Shown here: positions 56,155 to 64,000 of the stretch, piece after piece
How the letters are laid out: every line of letters begins with the position of its first letter
How positions within the stretch are numbered: position 1 is the stretch's first letter
Source of the DNA: Rhodanobacter sp. 67-28
Lineage (GTDB): Bacteria > Pseudomonadota > Gammaproteobacteria > Xanthomonadales > Rhodanobacteraceae
Assembly (NCBI GenBank): GCA_001898415.1
Contig: MKTU01000027.1
Location: forward strand, 56,885-120,884
DNA: 64,000 nucleotides
Reading direction: 5' to 3'
Translations under genes and position numbers: made by a program
Notes under the pieces: model-generated
The model's database searches: none
What the model saw: only the letters and a program-made list of their open reading frames with translations
What the model was told of the DNA's origin: nothing

Positions 56155-56382
56155 ATGAAGCTCCTTCACGATTTCTTCCGCTGGCCGTTTGCCGGCGTCC
56201 GTGCCGTGGCGTCCCAGCCGGCGGCGTTGCCGCGTGATTTCAGCGTGACCGTGCCGGCCCCGTTGGCCGGGTCGGCGAGCCCTTCGCCGCAAACCCTGGA
56301 ACCCTCGCGCAACGGACGACGCGAGCCGGCCTCGTTCCTGCGCTCGCCGCGTCGCCGGCGGCTGGGCCGCGCGCACCGATGA
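56155..56382 (+). CDS. Small basic ORF between the leader and mgtA
   Basis: 75 aa from ATG 56155, with AGGAG 8 nt upstream, an ideal spacing. The peptide begins MKLLHDFFRWPF, is rich in Pro, Ala, Arg and Ser, and has no membrane helix. The stop lies 101 nt before the MgtA start. It could be a regulatory leader ORF whose translation sets mgtA expression, or a small partner protein. No homologue is recognised. Confidence 0.45.
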   Translation: MKLLHDFFRWPFAGVRAVASQPAALPRDFSVTVPAPLAGSASPSPQTLEPSRNGRREPASFLRSPRRRRLGRAHR

Positions 56383-56483
56383 TCCACCGCTGCGGACGCT
56401 GCCCCGGGCAGTCCGTCCGCGCCCTGCGCATTCGCTGACGCCACGCGCGTCTTTCCCGGCCACGCGTTACCCGGACGCACCCG

Positions 56484-59123
56484 ATGAGCAAGCCATTCCC
56501 GACGCGCGGCCGCGATGCCGCCGGTGCGCCGCCGCCCGCCCTTGCGGCCACGCTCGGGCATGCGTTTCGCAGCCCCGAGGCGCTGCTGGACGCGTTGCAG
56601 AGCAACCCCGGCGGGCTCGACGCCGAACAGATCCGCGCGCGCCTGCAGCGTGACGGCCTGAACGAGGTCTCGCGCGAGAAACCGCCGCACTGGTCGCTGC
56701 AGTTGCTGCGCGCGTTCCGCAACCCGTTCATCGTGGTGCTGCTGGTGCTCGCCGGCGTGCAGCTCGCCACCGACGGCAACGATCTCACCGGGCCGCTCAT
56801 CATCGCGGTGATGGTGGGCATCAGCGTGTTGCTGAGTTTCACCCAGGAGTACCGCTCCTCGCGCGCCGCCGAGCAGCTCAAGGCGATGGTGCGCAACACC
56901 GCCACCGTGCGGCGCCGCGCCTCGGACGGCCACAGCGAGCAGATCGAGGTGCCGGTGCGCGAACTGGTGGTGGGCGACATCGTGCAGCTGGCCGCCGGCG
57001 ACATGGTGCCGGCGGACCTGCGCCTGCTCGGCGCCAAGGACCTGTTCATCAGCCAGGCGATCCTCACCGGCGAGTCGGTGCCGGTGGAAAAGGCGGCGCC
57101 CGCGGCGACGGTGCCCGGCGTCGTCGACGACCCGCTGGAACTGGCCAGCGTCTGCTACATGGGCACCAACGTGGTCAGCGGCACGGCCAGCGCGGTGGTG
57201 CTGGCCACCGGGGCGCGCAGCTATCTCGGCTCGCTGGCGCACAGCATGGCCGGTGCGCGCGTGCAGACCAGTTTCGATCGCGGCATCCGCTCGGTGAGCT
57301 GGCTGCTGATCCGCTTCATGGCGGTGATGGTGCCGGTGGTGTTCGTGATCAACGGGCTGGACAAGCATGACTGGGGCGAGGCGTTCCTGTTCGCGCTGTC
57401 GATCGCGGTGGGGCTGACCCCGGAGATGCTGCCGCTGATCGTCACCGCCAACCTGTCCAAGGGCGCGCTGGCGATGTCGCGGCGCAAGGTGGTGGTCAAG
57501 CGGCTCAACGCGATCCAGAACTTCGGTGCGATGGACGTGCTGTGCACCGACAAGACCGGCACGTTGACGCTGGACCGGATCGTGCTGGAGCGTCATCTCG
57601 ACCTCGACGGCGAAGCCTCCGACCAGGCGCTGGAATACGGCTACCTCAACAGCCGGTTCCAGACCGGCCTGAAGAACCTGCTCGACAAGGCGGTGCTGGC
57701 GCATCGCGACCTGGAGGCGGCGGCGACGCGCTATCGCGTGGTCGACGAGATCCCGTTCGACTTTCAGCGCCGGCGCATGTCGGTGGTGCTGGCCGACGGT
57801 GCGGGCGAGCACCTGCTGATCTGCAAGGGCGCGGTCGAGGAGATGTTGTCGATCTGTGCCTGGGCGCAGACCGGCGGCGTGATCGAGCCGATGACCGGGG
57901 AACGCCGCCGCGCGATCAAGGCGATGACGCACAGCCTCAACGAGGACGGCCTGCGCGTGCTGGTGGTGGCCGTGCGGCGACAACCGGCGCAGGCGCATGC
58001 CTATGGCGTGGCCGACGAGGAAGGCCTGGTGGCGGTCGGCTGCCTGGCCTTCCTCGACCCGCCGAAGGACTCCGCCGCCACGGCGATCCGCGCGCTGCAC
58101 CAGCACGGCGTGGCGGTAAAGGTGATCACCGGCGACAACGAGGCGGTGACCCGCAAGATCTGCCGCGAGGTCGGGCTCGACGTCGGCGAATCGGTGCAGG
58201 GCCGCGACATCGAATCGCTCGATGACGCTGCGCTCGATGCGCTGGTCGCGCGCGTCACCGTGTTCGCCAAGATGTCGCCGCTGCAGAAGGCGCGCGTGGT
58301 GCGCTCGCTGCAGCGGCTCGGCCACACGGTGGGCTTCCTCGGCGACGGCATCAACGACGCGCCGGCGCTGCACGATGCCGACGTCGGCATCTCGGTCGAC
58401 ACCGCCACCGACATCGCCAAGGAGTCGGCCGACATCATCCTGCTGGAGAAGAACCTGATGGTGCTGGAGGAGGGCGTGCTCGAAGGCCGCGTCACCTTCG
58501 GCAACATCATGAAGTACATCAAGATGACCGCCAGCTCGAACTTCGGCAACGTGTTCAGCGTGCTGGTAGCCAGTGCGTTCCTGCCGTTCCTGCCGATGCT
58601 GCCGTTGCAGATCCTGGTGCAGAACCTCTTGTACGACATCTCGCAGCTGTCGATCCCGTTCGATCGCATGGACGAGGAATACCTGAGCAAGCCGCGCAAG
58701 TGGGATGCCGGCGACATCGGCCGTTTCATGGCGTGGATCGGCCCGGTCAGTTCGATCTTCGACATCACCACGTTCTGGCTGATGTGGCACTACTTCGGCG
58801 CCAACTCGCCGGCGCACCAGTCGCTGTTCCAGTCCGGCTGGTTCATCGAGGGCCTGCTCTCGCAGACCCTGATCGTGCACATGATCCGCACCCGGCGCAT
58901 CCCGTTCCTGCAGAGCGTGGCCTCCGCGCCGGTGCTCGGCTTGACCCTCGCGATCATCGTGCTCGGCATGCTGATCCCGTTCAGCACGCTCGGCGGCAAG
59001 ATCGGCATGGTGCCGCTGCCACCGATGTACTTCGCCTGGCTGGCGCTGACCCTGGCCAGCTACTGCGTGCTGACCCAGCTGGTGAAGGTCATCTACATCC
59101 GCAGGTACGGGCGTTGGCTCTGA
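56484..59123 (+). CDS. mgtA: P-type Mg2+ transport ATPase
   Basis: 879 aa, normal for P3B ATPases MgtA/MgtB. The phosphorylated Asp is D356 in CTDKTGTLT; TGESVPVEK is the actuator motif and VGFLGDGINDAPAL the hinge motif. An N-terminal soluble region precedes paired helices (FIVVLLVLAGVQL) and a set of C-terminal helices. Imports Mg2+ from the periplasm at low external Mg2+. LTPEMLPLIVTANLS in the membrane core is typical of MgtA. Its long structured leader fits the regulated expression of this family. Confidence 0.95.
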   Translation: MSKPFPTRGRDAAGAPPPALAATLGHAFRSPEALLDALQSNPGGLDAEQIRARLQRDGLNEVSREKPPHWSLQLLRAFRNPFIVVLLVLAGVQLATDGNDLTGPLIIAVMVGISVLLSFTQEYRSSRAAEQLKAMVRNTATVRRRASDGHSEQIEVPVRELVVGDIVQLAAGDMVPADLRLLGAKDLFISQAILTGESVPVEKAAPAATVPGVVDDPLELASVCYMGTNVVSGTASAVVLATGARSYLGSLAHSMAGARVQTSFDRGIRSVSWLLIRFMAVMVPVVFVINGLDKHDWGEAFLFALSIAVGLTPEMLPLIVTANLSKGALAMSRRKVVVKRLNAIQNFGAMDVLCTDKTGTLTLDRIVLERHLDLDGEASDQALEYGYLNSRFQTGLKNLLDKAVLAHRDLEAAATRYRVVDEIPFDFQRRRMSVVLADGAGEHLLICKGAVEEMLSICAWAQTGGVIEPMTGERRRAIKAMTHSLNEDGLRVLVVAVRRQPAQAHAYGVADEEGLVAVGCLAFLDPPKDSAATAIRALHQHGVAVKVITGDNEAVTRKICREVGLDVGESVQGRDIESLDDAALDALVARVTVFAKMSPLQKARVVRSLQRLGHTVGFLGDGINDAPALHDADVGISVDTATDIAKESADIILLEKNLMVLEEGVLEGRVTFGNIMKYIKMTASSNFGNVFSVLVASAFLPFLPMLPLQILVQNLLYDISQLSIPFDRMDEEYLSKPRKWDAGDIGRFMAWIGPVSSIFDITTFWLMWHYFGANSPAHQSLFQSGWFIEGLLSQTLIVHMIRTRRIPFLQSVASAPVLGLTLAIIVLGMLIPFSTLGGKIGMVPLPPMYFAWLALTLASYCVLTQLVKVIYIRRYGRWL

Positions 59124-59179
59124 TCGCCATCCGCGTCATCTGATTCCGCACACCGGGTGATTGCGCCGATCGGCGCGGG

Positions 59180-59965
59180 TCACATCTGGCGGAACAGGTG
59201 CAGATACGTGCGGCTCACGGGCAGCACCTCCGCGCGGCCCTTCAGGTGGATGTCCGCGGTCTCGTTTTCGCCACGCAAGACATGGCTGATCGCGCGGAGA
59301 TTCACCACCACGGAACGGTGCACCTGCACGAAATGCGCAGCATCCAGTTGCGCCACCAGTTCCTTCAGCGGCGTCCGGATCAATCCCCCGGCTGTCTTGC
59401 CGTCGTCGCCGCGCCATGCAACCAGGGTGTACTTCTCGTCAGAGCGCAGGAAGTCGATCTGGTCGACCGAAACCAGGCGCAGCGCCTGCCCGACCGAAAC
59501 GCGGATCCAGCGCAGCGGCGTCAGTGCCGCCTTCTTGCAAAGGTGCGCTTCCAGTTGCTCCAGAAGCGTGCGGGTGTCGGGTACCGGTTGCGCGGCGCGC
59601 AATCGTTCCTGCAGACGCGCCACCGTGTCGCTCAGGCGCGCCAGTTCCACCGGCTTCACCAGGTAGTCAAGCGCACCCTGTTCGAAGCCCTGCACAGCGT
59701 ACTGGTCGAACGCGGTGACGAAGACGAGATGTGCACGGCGATCGATGAAGCGCGCCACCTCCACGCCGGACAGGGCCGGCATATGCACATCGAGAAAGCA
59801 GATGTCGGGCCGCAGCGCCTCGAACTGCTCGACCGCCTCGCGGCCATTGCGCGCCTGAGCGACAACATGCAGTTCGGGCCAGGCCTGCGCAAGCAGCCGC
59901 ATCAGCTGCTTGCGCAACAGCGGCTCGTCATCGGCGATCAATGCAGTGGGGCGCGAACTGCTCAT
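59180..59965 (-). CDS. LytTR-family response regulator
   Basis: 261 aa. Receiver domain with IADDEP near the N-terminus, phosphoacceptor D59 in CFLDVHMP, T in VTAFDQYA and K in YLVKPVE. The C-terminal LytTR DNA-binding domain (about 150-260) shows IDFLRSDEKYT and FVQVHRSVVVNL. Start overlaps the upstream kinase stop by 4 nt. Targets unknown; LytTR regulators often act on nearby membrane-protein genes. Confidence 0.9.
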   Translation of the reverse strand: MSSSRPTALIADDEPLLRKQLMRLLAQAWPELHVVAQARNGREAVEQFEALRPDICFLDVHMPALSGVEVARFIDRRAHLVFVTAFDQYAVQGFEQGALDYLVKPVELARLSDTVARLQERLRAAQPVPDTRTLLEQLEAHLCKKAALTPLRWIRVSVGQALRLVSVDQIDFLRSDEKYTLVAWRGDDGKTAGGLIRTPLKELVAQLDAAHFVQVHRSVVVNLRAISHVLRGENETADIHLKGRAEVLPVSRTYLHLFRQM

Positions 59966-61047
59966 GCCGGCCTCTCCCGCGCAGGAAACTCGAGTTCGGC
60001 GCAGACGCCCTTCGGTTCGAGCGGCAGCAACCGCAACTGCGTATCGCCGCCGAAAGCCAGCTGCAGGCGCTCGCGCAGGTTCGAAAGTCCGGTGCCCAGC
60101 CCATCGCCGGCCCGCCCCAGGCCGACGCCGGTGTCGATGACTTCAGCGCGGCAGCGCCCGTCCCTCACGCGCACGCGCACATCGATCCGGCCGCCTTCCT
60201 CGCTCGGGTCGATGCCATGCCGTACGGCGTTCTCGACCAGAGTCAGCAACGTCATCGCCGGAAGATGCGATGCCAGGGCCGCTTCATCGGCGTGCAGCGT
60301 GAACTGCAGGCGGTCGGGCATGCGCATGTGCATCACTTCCAGATACGCGCGCACCAGCTCGATTTCCTGTGCAAGTGTGATCATCGGCTCGTGCAGGCGC
60401 GGGACCGCCGCACGCAGGTACGCGATCAGGCTGCCGAGCACCGCGGAGACCTGCGGCGAGCCGGAATCGACCAGCTCGCGCACGTTGGCCAGCGTGTTGA
60501 ACAGGAAATGCGGCTCGACCTGCGCCTGCAACAGCCGCAGACGGGCTTGCGCGGCATTGCGCTCGTACTCGCTGCGTTCCAGCTCGAAGGCCAGCGCCTG
60601 GCGCTGCGCGTGGCCGTTGATGTGCCGGTACAACGCCGTCATGGCGATCCATGGCGTCAGCAGGAGGCCCAGCCCGGTGATCATCGCGAAGCCGGACAGC
60701 CGGTCTGCATTGCGCGGCCAGGGCACTGCGTCGCCAAACGTGGTCAGCGAATAGGCGATCGCCACGGCGAACGGCACCGCAATCGCCACGCCTGCGACCT
60801 GCAGCACCCAGCGCGCCATCCAGCGCGGCAGGCGCCTGGGCCAGCGCTCGAACAGTCCGAAGACCATCAGCTGGAACAGGCCCAGGAACATCATGCGGAC
60901 AAACAGCACGGCCCACGGACCCTCCCAACTCGGCAGCAGGAGAACGCTCAGCACCAGGCTCGTCATCAGTACGAGCCGCACGCGTCGCCAGCCCAGCAGG
61001 CGGGGGTGCAGACCTCGTGGTTCTAGCGCGGGAGCCGTGGTCGCCAT
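59962..61047 (-). CDS. LytS-like sensor histidine kinase
   Basis: 361 aa. Four or so membrane helices in residues 24-140, then the His_kinase domain with phosphoacceptor H180 in QVEPHFLFNTLANVREL, followed by an HATPase with VENAVRHGIDP and DTGVGLG. Short extracellular loops suggest sensing in or at the membrane. Forms an operon with the LytTR regulator. No SD precedes ATG 61047, and a -10 element ends 6 nt before it, so the message may be leaderless. Confidence 0.9.
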   Translation of the reverse strand: MATTAPALEPRGLHPRLLGWRRVRLVLMTSLVLSVLLLPSWEGPWAVLFVRMMFLGLFQLMVFGLFERWPRRLPRWMARWVLQVAGVAIAVPFAVAIAYSLTTFGDAVPWPRNADRLSGFAMITGLGLLLTPWIAMTALYRHINGHAQRQALAFELERSEYERNAAQARLRLLQAQVEPHFLFNTLANVRELVDSGSPQVSAVLGSLIAYLRAAVPRLHEPMITLAQEIELVRAYLEVMHMRMPDRLQFTLHADEAALASHLPAMTLLTLVENAVRHGIDPSEEGGRIDVRVRVRDGRCRAEVIDTGVGLGRAGDGLGTGLSNLRERLQLAFGGDTQLRLLPLEPKGVCAELEFPARERPA

Positions 61048-61053
61048 GGACCA

Positions 61054-61059
61054 ACTATA
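61054..61059 (-). promoter_or_regulatory. -10 element positioned for a leaderless kinase transcript
   Basis: TATAGT on the minus strand, separated by exactly 6 nt from ATG 61047, places transcription start at or next to the A of the start codon. The -35 region (GCGAAT at 17 bp) is poor. Confidence 0.4.
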
Positions 61060-61239
61060 AAGTAGGGTGCGGGTGGATTCGCACTGTGCGACCCGGCTCC
61101 GCAGCCCATCGCCGCCGTTCGTCCACGGCGATCGTCAGTCGACCCGCCCAGGCCGTCGTCCATCGCAAACGGCTCGCTTTCGCGCCTTCCCGCGGTCAAC
61201 GTTTCGCTCGCGAAATCCGGCACGGGAGAGGGGTGGGAC

Positions 61240-61959
61240 ATGACGTGGCAGTTGATGGTGCATATCGTTGGCGGAGCCCTGGGTCTGTTGTCCGGAGCCG
61301 CGGCCATGATCGCGGCGAAGGGCAGTCTGCCCCATCGCATGGCGGGTCGCGTCTTCTTTGCCTCGATGCTGGTGATGGCGGTCATGGGTGGATATATCGC
61401 CGTCCTGGCGGGCGTGCGTGTCTCGGTATTGGCGGCGGTACTGACGGCCTATCTGGTCAGTTCGGGCCGGCTCGCCGCCCGGCGCGCCGACGGCGAGGCC
61501 GGCATCCTGGAATGGCTTGTACTGGCCGTCGGGGTTTCGGTTGCCGCCTATGGCCTGCATCTTGGCATCGAGGCCCGGAGCGGCCGCGCAGACGTGCTCG
61601 ACGGCACGTTCGTCGTTCCCGCGGCGATCTACTTCGTGTTTTCCGGGATCGCCGCCTTCGGTGCCGTCAGCGATGCATGGACGCTCGCGCGTGGCGGCCT
61701 GAAACGCCGATCCCGAATCCTGCAGCACCTCTGGCGAATGTCCGTGGCGCTCTATATCGCGGCCAGCTCGTTTTTCACCGGGCAACAGGACCTCTTCCCG
61801 GAGACCTTGCAGGGCTCGTTCCTGCTCCAACTGCCGGAGCTTCTGGTGATCGGCCTGCTCGTCTTCTGGGCGCTGCGGGTCGCGCTGTCGAAGCGGTACC
61901 GCGCGCAGAGGCCTGCGAGGGTGGATCAGACAAAGGAAGTGAAATCGCCATCACTCTGA
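61240..61959 (+). CDS. Polytopic membrane protein, DUF2306-like
   Basis: 239 aa with about seven predicted helices. MVHIVGGALGLLSGAAAM and GSLPHRMAGRVFF, a His-x-x-x-GR loop, resemble DUF2306-type proteins. A later segment reads LQHLWRMSVALYIAASSFFTGQ. GGGAGAGG lies about 10 nt before ATG 61240. Divergent from the LytS-like kinase, so it is a plausible target of that system by position only. Confidence 0.55.
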   Translation: MTWQLMVHIVGGALGLLSGAAAMIAAKGSLPHRMAGRVFFASMLVMAVMGGYIAVLAGVRVSVLAAVLTAYLVSSGRLAARRADGEAGILEWLVLAVGVSVAAYGLHLGIEARSGRADVLDGTFVVPAAIYFVFSGIAAFGAVSDAWTLARGGLKRRSRILQHLWRMSVALYIAASSFFTGQQDLFPETLQGSFLLQLPELLVIGLLVFWALRVALSKRYRAQRPARVDQTKEVKSPSL

Positions 61960-62086
61960 GGAAACGACGGATTCGTGCAACTTCGAAATTCGCCCGAAAT
62001 GCGCAGGGGAGCGGAACTCGTCAGCCGCCGCTGTCGTCCCCTGCAGGGGTTGGTCGTCCATGCGGTCCTCGCGACTGCCCCAACCA

Positions 62087-63142
62087 TCAGTCCGCCTCGC
62101 GATCATCCCCGACCATCGAATGCACGCCCCGCGCCGCGTAACGCCGCGCCACCACCGCGCACACCATCAACTGCAATTGATGGAAGACCATCAGCGGCAG
62201 CACCAGCGCGCCGAGGCCGCCGGCCTGGCCGGCGAAGAGGATCTTCGCCATCGGGATGCCGCTGGCCATGCTCTTCTTGGAGCCGCAGAACACGATGGTG
62301 ATCTCGTCCTCGCGCGAAAAGCCCAGCCGGCGCGCGGCCCAGGTGACGGTCGGCATCACCACCGCCAGCAGCAGCGCGCAGGCGGCCAGGATGGCGAGCA
62401 GGGAAGACGGCGGCGTGTCGTGCCACAGGCCTTCGACCACCGCAGCGCTGAAGGCGGTGTAGACCACCAGCAGGATCGTGGCCTGGTCGGTGAAGCCAAG
62501 CAGCGGCTTGTGCCGGTCCACGAAAGTGCCGATCCAGCGTCGGGCGAAGTGGCCGAGCGCGAACGGCAGCAACAGCAGCAGCACGATGTCCAGTACGCCA
62601 TGCCAGGAGACGCCGCTGCCGTGGCTTTCCAGCAGCAATCCCGCCAGCAACGGGGTCAGCACGATGCCGAGGAGGTTGGACGTCGACGCGCTGACCACCG
62701 CGGCCGGCACGTTGCCGCCGGCGATCGAGGTGAACGCGATCGACGATTGCACGGTCGACGGCAGCAGGCACACGAACAGCAGGCCCAGGCTCAGCTCTGG
62801 CGTCAGCACGGCGTCGCCGAGCGGGCGCAGCGCCAGGCCGAGCAACGGAAACAGCACGAAGGTGCTGGCCAGCACGGTCAGGTGCAACCGCCAGTGCGTC
62901 ATGCCCTGCACGATCGCTTGGCGCGGCAGCTTGGCGCCGTGCAGGAAGAACAGCAGCGCGATGGCCGCATCGGTGACGAGGTCGAGCACGCGTGCCGTTC
63001 CGCCCTCGCAGGGCAGCAGCGAGGCCAGCAGCACCGTGCCGAGCAGGGCCAGCGTGAAGTTGTCGGGAACCGCGCGACGCCCAGGAGCGTGGGCGGTAGA
63101 AACTTTCGAGGCGAAAAAGTGGCTGCGTGAGAACAGATTCAT
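62087..63142 (-). CDS. Bile-acid:Na+ symporter-like transporter (SBF-like)
   Basis: 351 aa, about ten helices. VTDAAIALLFFLHGAKLP, LLPSTVQSSIAFTSIAGGN and VFCGSKKSMASGIP are hallmarks of the SBF-like (YfeH/P7) branch of the bile acid symporter superfamily. The substrate of this branch is mostly unknown. ATG 63142 is preferred over 63160 or 63178 because the extra residues are not membrane-like; no clear SD supports any of them. Confidence 0.8.
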   Translation of the reverse strand: MNLFSRSHFFASKVSTAHAPGRRAVPDNFTLALLGTVLLASLLPCEGGTARVLDLVTDAAIALLFFLHGAKLPRQAIVQGMTHWRLHLTVLASTFVLFPLLGLALRPLGDAVLTPELSLGLLFVCLLPSTVQSSIAFTSIAGGNVPAAVVSASTSNLLGIVLTPLLAGLLLESHGSGVSWHGVLDIVLLLLLPFALGHFARRWIGTFVDRHKPLLGFTDQATILLVVYTAFSAAVVEGLWHDTPPSSLLAILAACALLLAVVMPTVTWAARRLGFSREDEITIVFCGSKKSMASGIPMAKILFAGQAGGLGALVLPLMVFHQLQLMVCAVVARRYAARGVHSMVGDDREAD

Positions 63143-63261
63143 GACGATTCGCTGGCCCATAGTGGTTCTATGGGCCAAGAAGCGGCGGGAATATGGACCA
63201 CGCAGGCGCTTTTGCAGCCCGGAAGATTTCTACCGCCCACGCTCCTGACCATGCAGGCGGT

Positions 63262-63882
63262 TCAGTCCAGCGTGCAGCGGGCGCGGCGGCGGTGCCGCCA
63301 CCAGGAGACCAGCAGCACTAGCAGCAGGATGCCCAGCAGCACCCACAGGCTGGCCTGGCCGCGATGCATCCACGTCAGCAACCACTGGTGGTTGTCCGCG
63401 CCGACGAAGCCCAGGTAGACCCAGAACGGCACGCTGATCAGCGCGGCGCTGCCGTCGAGCAGCAGGAAGCGCAGGAACGAGACCCGGTGGGTCATGCCGG
63501 CGGTGAGATAGATCGTGGTGCGCATGCCGGGCAGGAAGCGCGCGATGAACAGCACGCGGTTGCCGTAGCGGTGGAACTTCTCCTGCACCTTGGCGTAGCG
63601 CGCCGGGGTGAGGATGCGCGCCACGAAGCGCCATTGCAGGATGCGCGCGCCGTGGCGGTAGCCGAGCAGGAAGATCGCGCAGTCGCCCAGCAGCACGCCG
63701 AACATCGCCAGCGCGACCATCGCGTGCACGTTGGCATAGCCCAGACCGGCGATCACGCCGCCGGCGACCAGGGTGATGTCTTCCGGCAGCGGCAAGCCGG
63801 CGCCGCAGATCATCAGCGCGATGAAGACCGCCAGGTAGCCGTTCTCGGCAAAGATCGTGACCAGCTGCTGCAGCAGATCCAT
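63262..63882 (-). CDS. DedA family membrane protein
   Basis: 206 aa, DedA/SNARE-associated domain: ENGYLAVFIALMICGAGLPLPEDI, GVLLGDCAIFLLGYRHG and RFLPGMRTTIYLTAGMT are family landmarks. Four or five helices plus a basic tail. DedA proteins act in lipid flipping and envelope homeostasis. ATG 63882 gives MDLLQQL; 63930 is a longer option. The final 118 bp of the window hold nothing I can call. Confidence 0.85.
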   Translation of the reverse strand: MDLLQQLVTIFAENGYLAVFIALMICGAGLPLPEDITLVAGGVIAGLGYANVHAMVALAMFGVLLGDCAIFLLGYRHGARILQWRFVARILTPARYAKVQEKFHRYGNRVLFIARFLPGMRTTIYLTAGMTHRVSFLRFLLLDGSAALISVPFWVYLGFVGADNHQWLLTWMHRGQASLWVLLGILLLVLLVSWWRHRRRARCTLD

Positions 63883-64000
63883 CAGTGTTTTCGTGCCTTC
63901 TGCCGCCGCGCTCCGGTCGCAGCCGTGCATGATCCCACAGCCGTGGCGCCCTTGCGGCGCGCCGGGACAGCATGCCGCACGGCGCGTGCGGCCTCCGGCA

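Noticed and set aside
59163-59176. Palindrome GCGCCGATCGGCGC as a terminator between mgtA and the LytTR gene
   Set aside because: It has no loop and no T-tract, and short GC palindromes are common at this base composition.

Overview
The window is GC-rich chromosomal DNA with dense, often 4-nt-overlapping (ATGA/GTGA) genes. Gene content (XrtA/PEP-CTERM-type exopolysaccharide genes without a visible exosortase, a SURF1-ctaA-ctaB block, a LytS/LytTR pair, DedA, MgtA) suggests a gammaproteobacterium of the Xanthomonadales, most likely Rhodanobacteraceae (Dyella/Rhodanobacter/Luteibacter type). That placement is inference. No rRNA, tRNA, CRISPR array, insertion sequence or phage gene was found.

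Region 1 (about 150-8450, mostly +): a priming undecaprenyl-phosphate sugar transferase, a membrane-anchored heparinase/alginate-lyase-like protein, a leftward membrane J-domain protein, a TIGR04325-like methyltransferase, a JmjC/cupin-like oxygenase and a secreted protein of unknown function.

Region 2 (8691-22443, +): a PKS/NRPS assembly line. The first protein reads A-PCP-KS-AT-ACP-aminotransferase after a remnant condensation region. The second reads C-A-PCP-C-A-PCP and is broken by an apparent 1-nt frameshift near 18690. Hand-read A-domain codes resemble valine, serine and glycine. With malonyl extension, no ketoreductase and a terminal aminotransferase, the predicted unit is a beta,gamma-diamino acid joined to Ser-Gly. 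There is no thioesterase. A Sfp/EntD-type phosphopantetheinyl transferase that could activate the carriers lies at 54943-55701.

Region 3 (22660-51114): the main exopolysaccharide locus. One rightward operon carries polymerase/ligase, flippase, CapK-like AMP-ligase and two GT4 enzymes. Two leftward genes follow (an oxidoreductase-epimerase fusion and a glycosyltransferase), then rightward deacetylases, methyltransferase, GT2 enzymes and a FemAB/CelD-like acyltransferase. A leftward operon carries the export machinery: Wza-like exporter, chain-length protein, degenerate tyrosine-kinase-like ATPase, outer-membrane barrel, two alpha/beta hydrolases, GalE and a lyase-like secreted protein. Divergently, a UDP-sugar dehydrogenase (TviB-like) and a UDP-glucuronate epimerase supply acidic sugars.

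Region 4 (51164-64000): housekeeping and stress genes. Cytochrome oxidase assembly (DUF2909, SURF1, ctaA, ctaB), the PPTase, then mgtA behind a long leader with a consensus promoter, small ORFs and a hairpin that pairs with a ribosome-binding site. A LytS/LytTR two-component pair (possibly leaderless), a small membrane protein, a bile-acid-symporter-like transporter and a DedA protein close the window.
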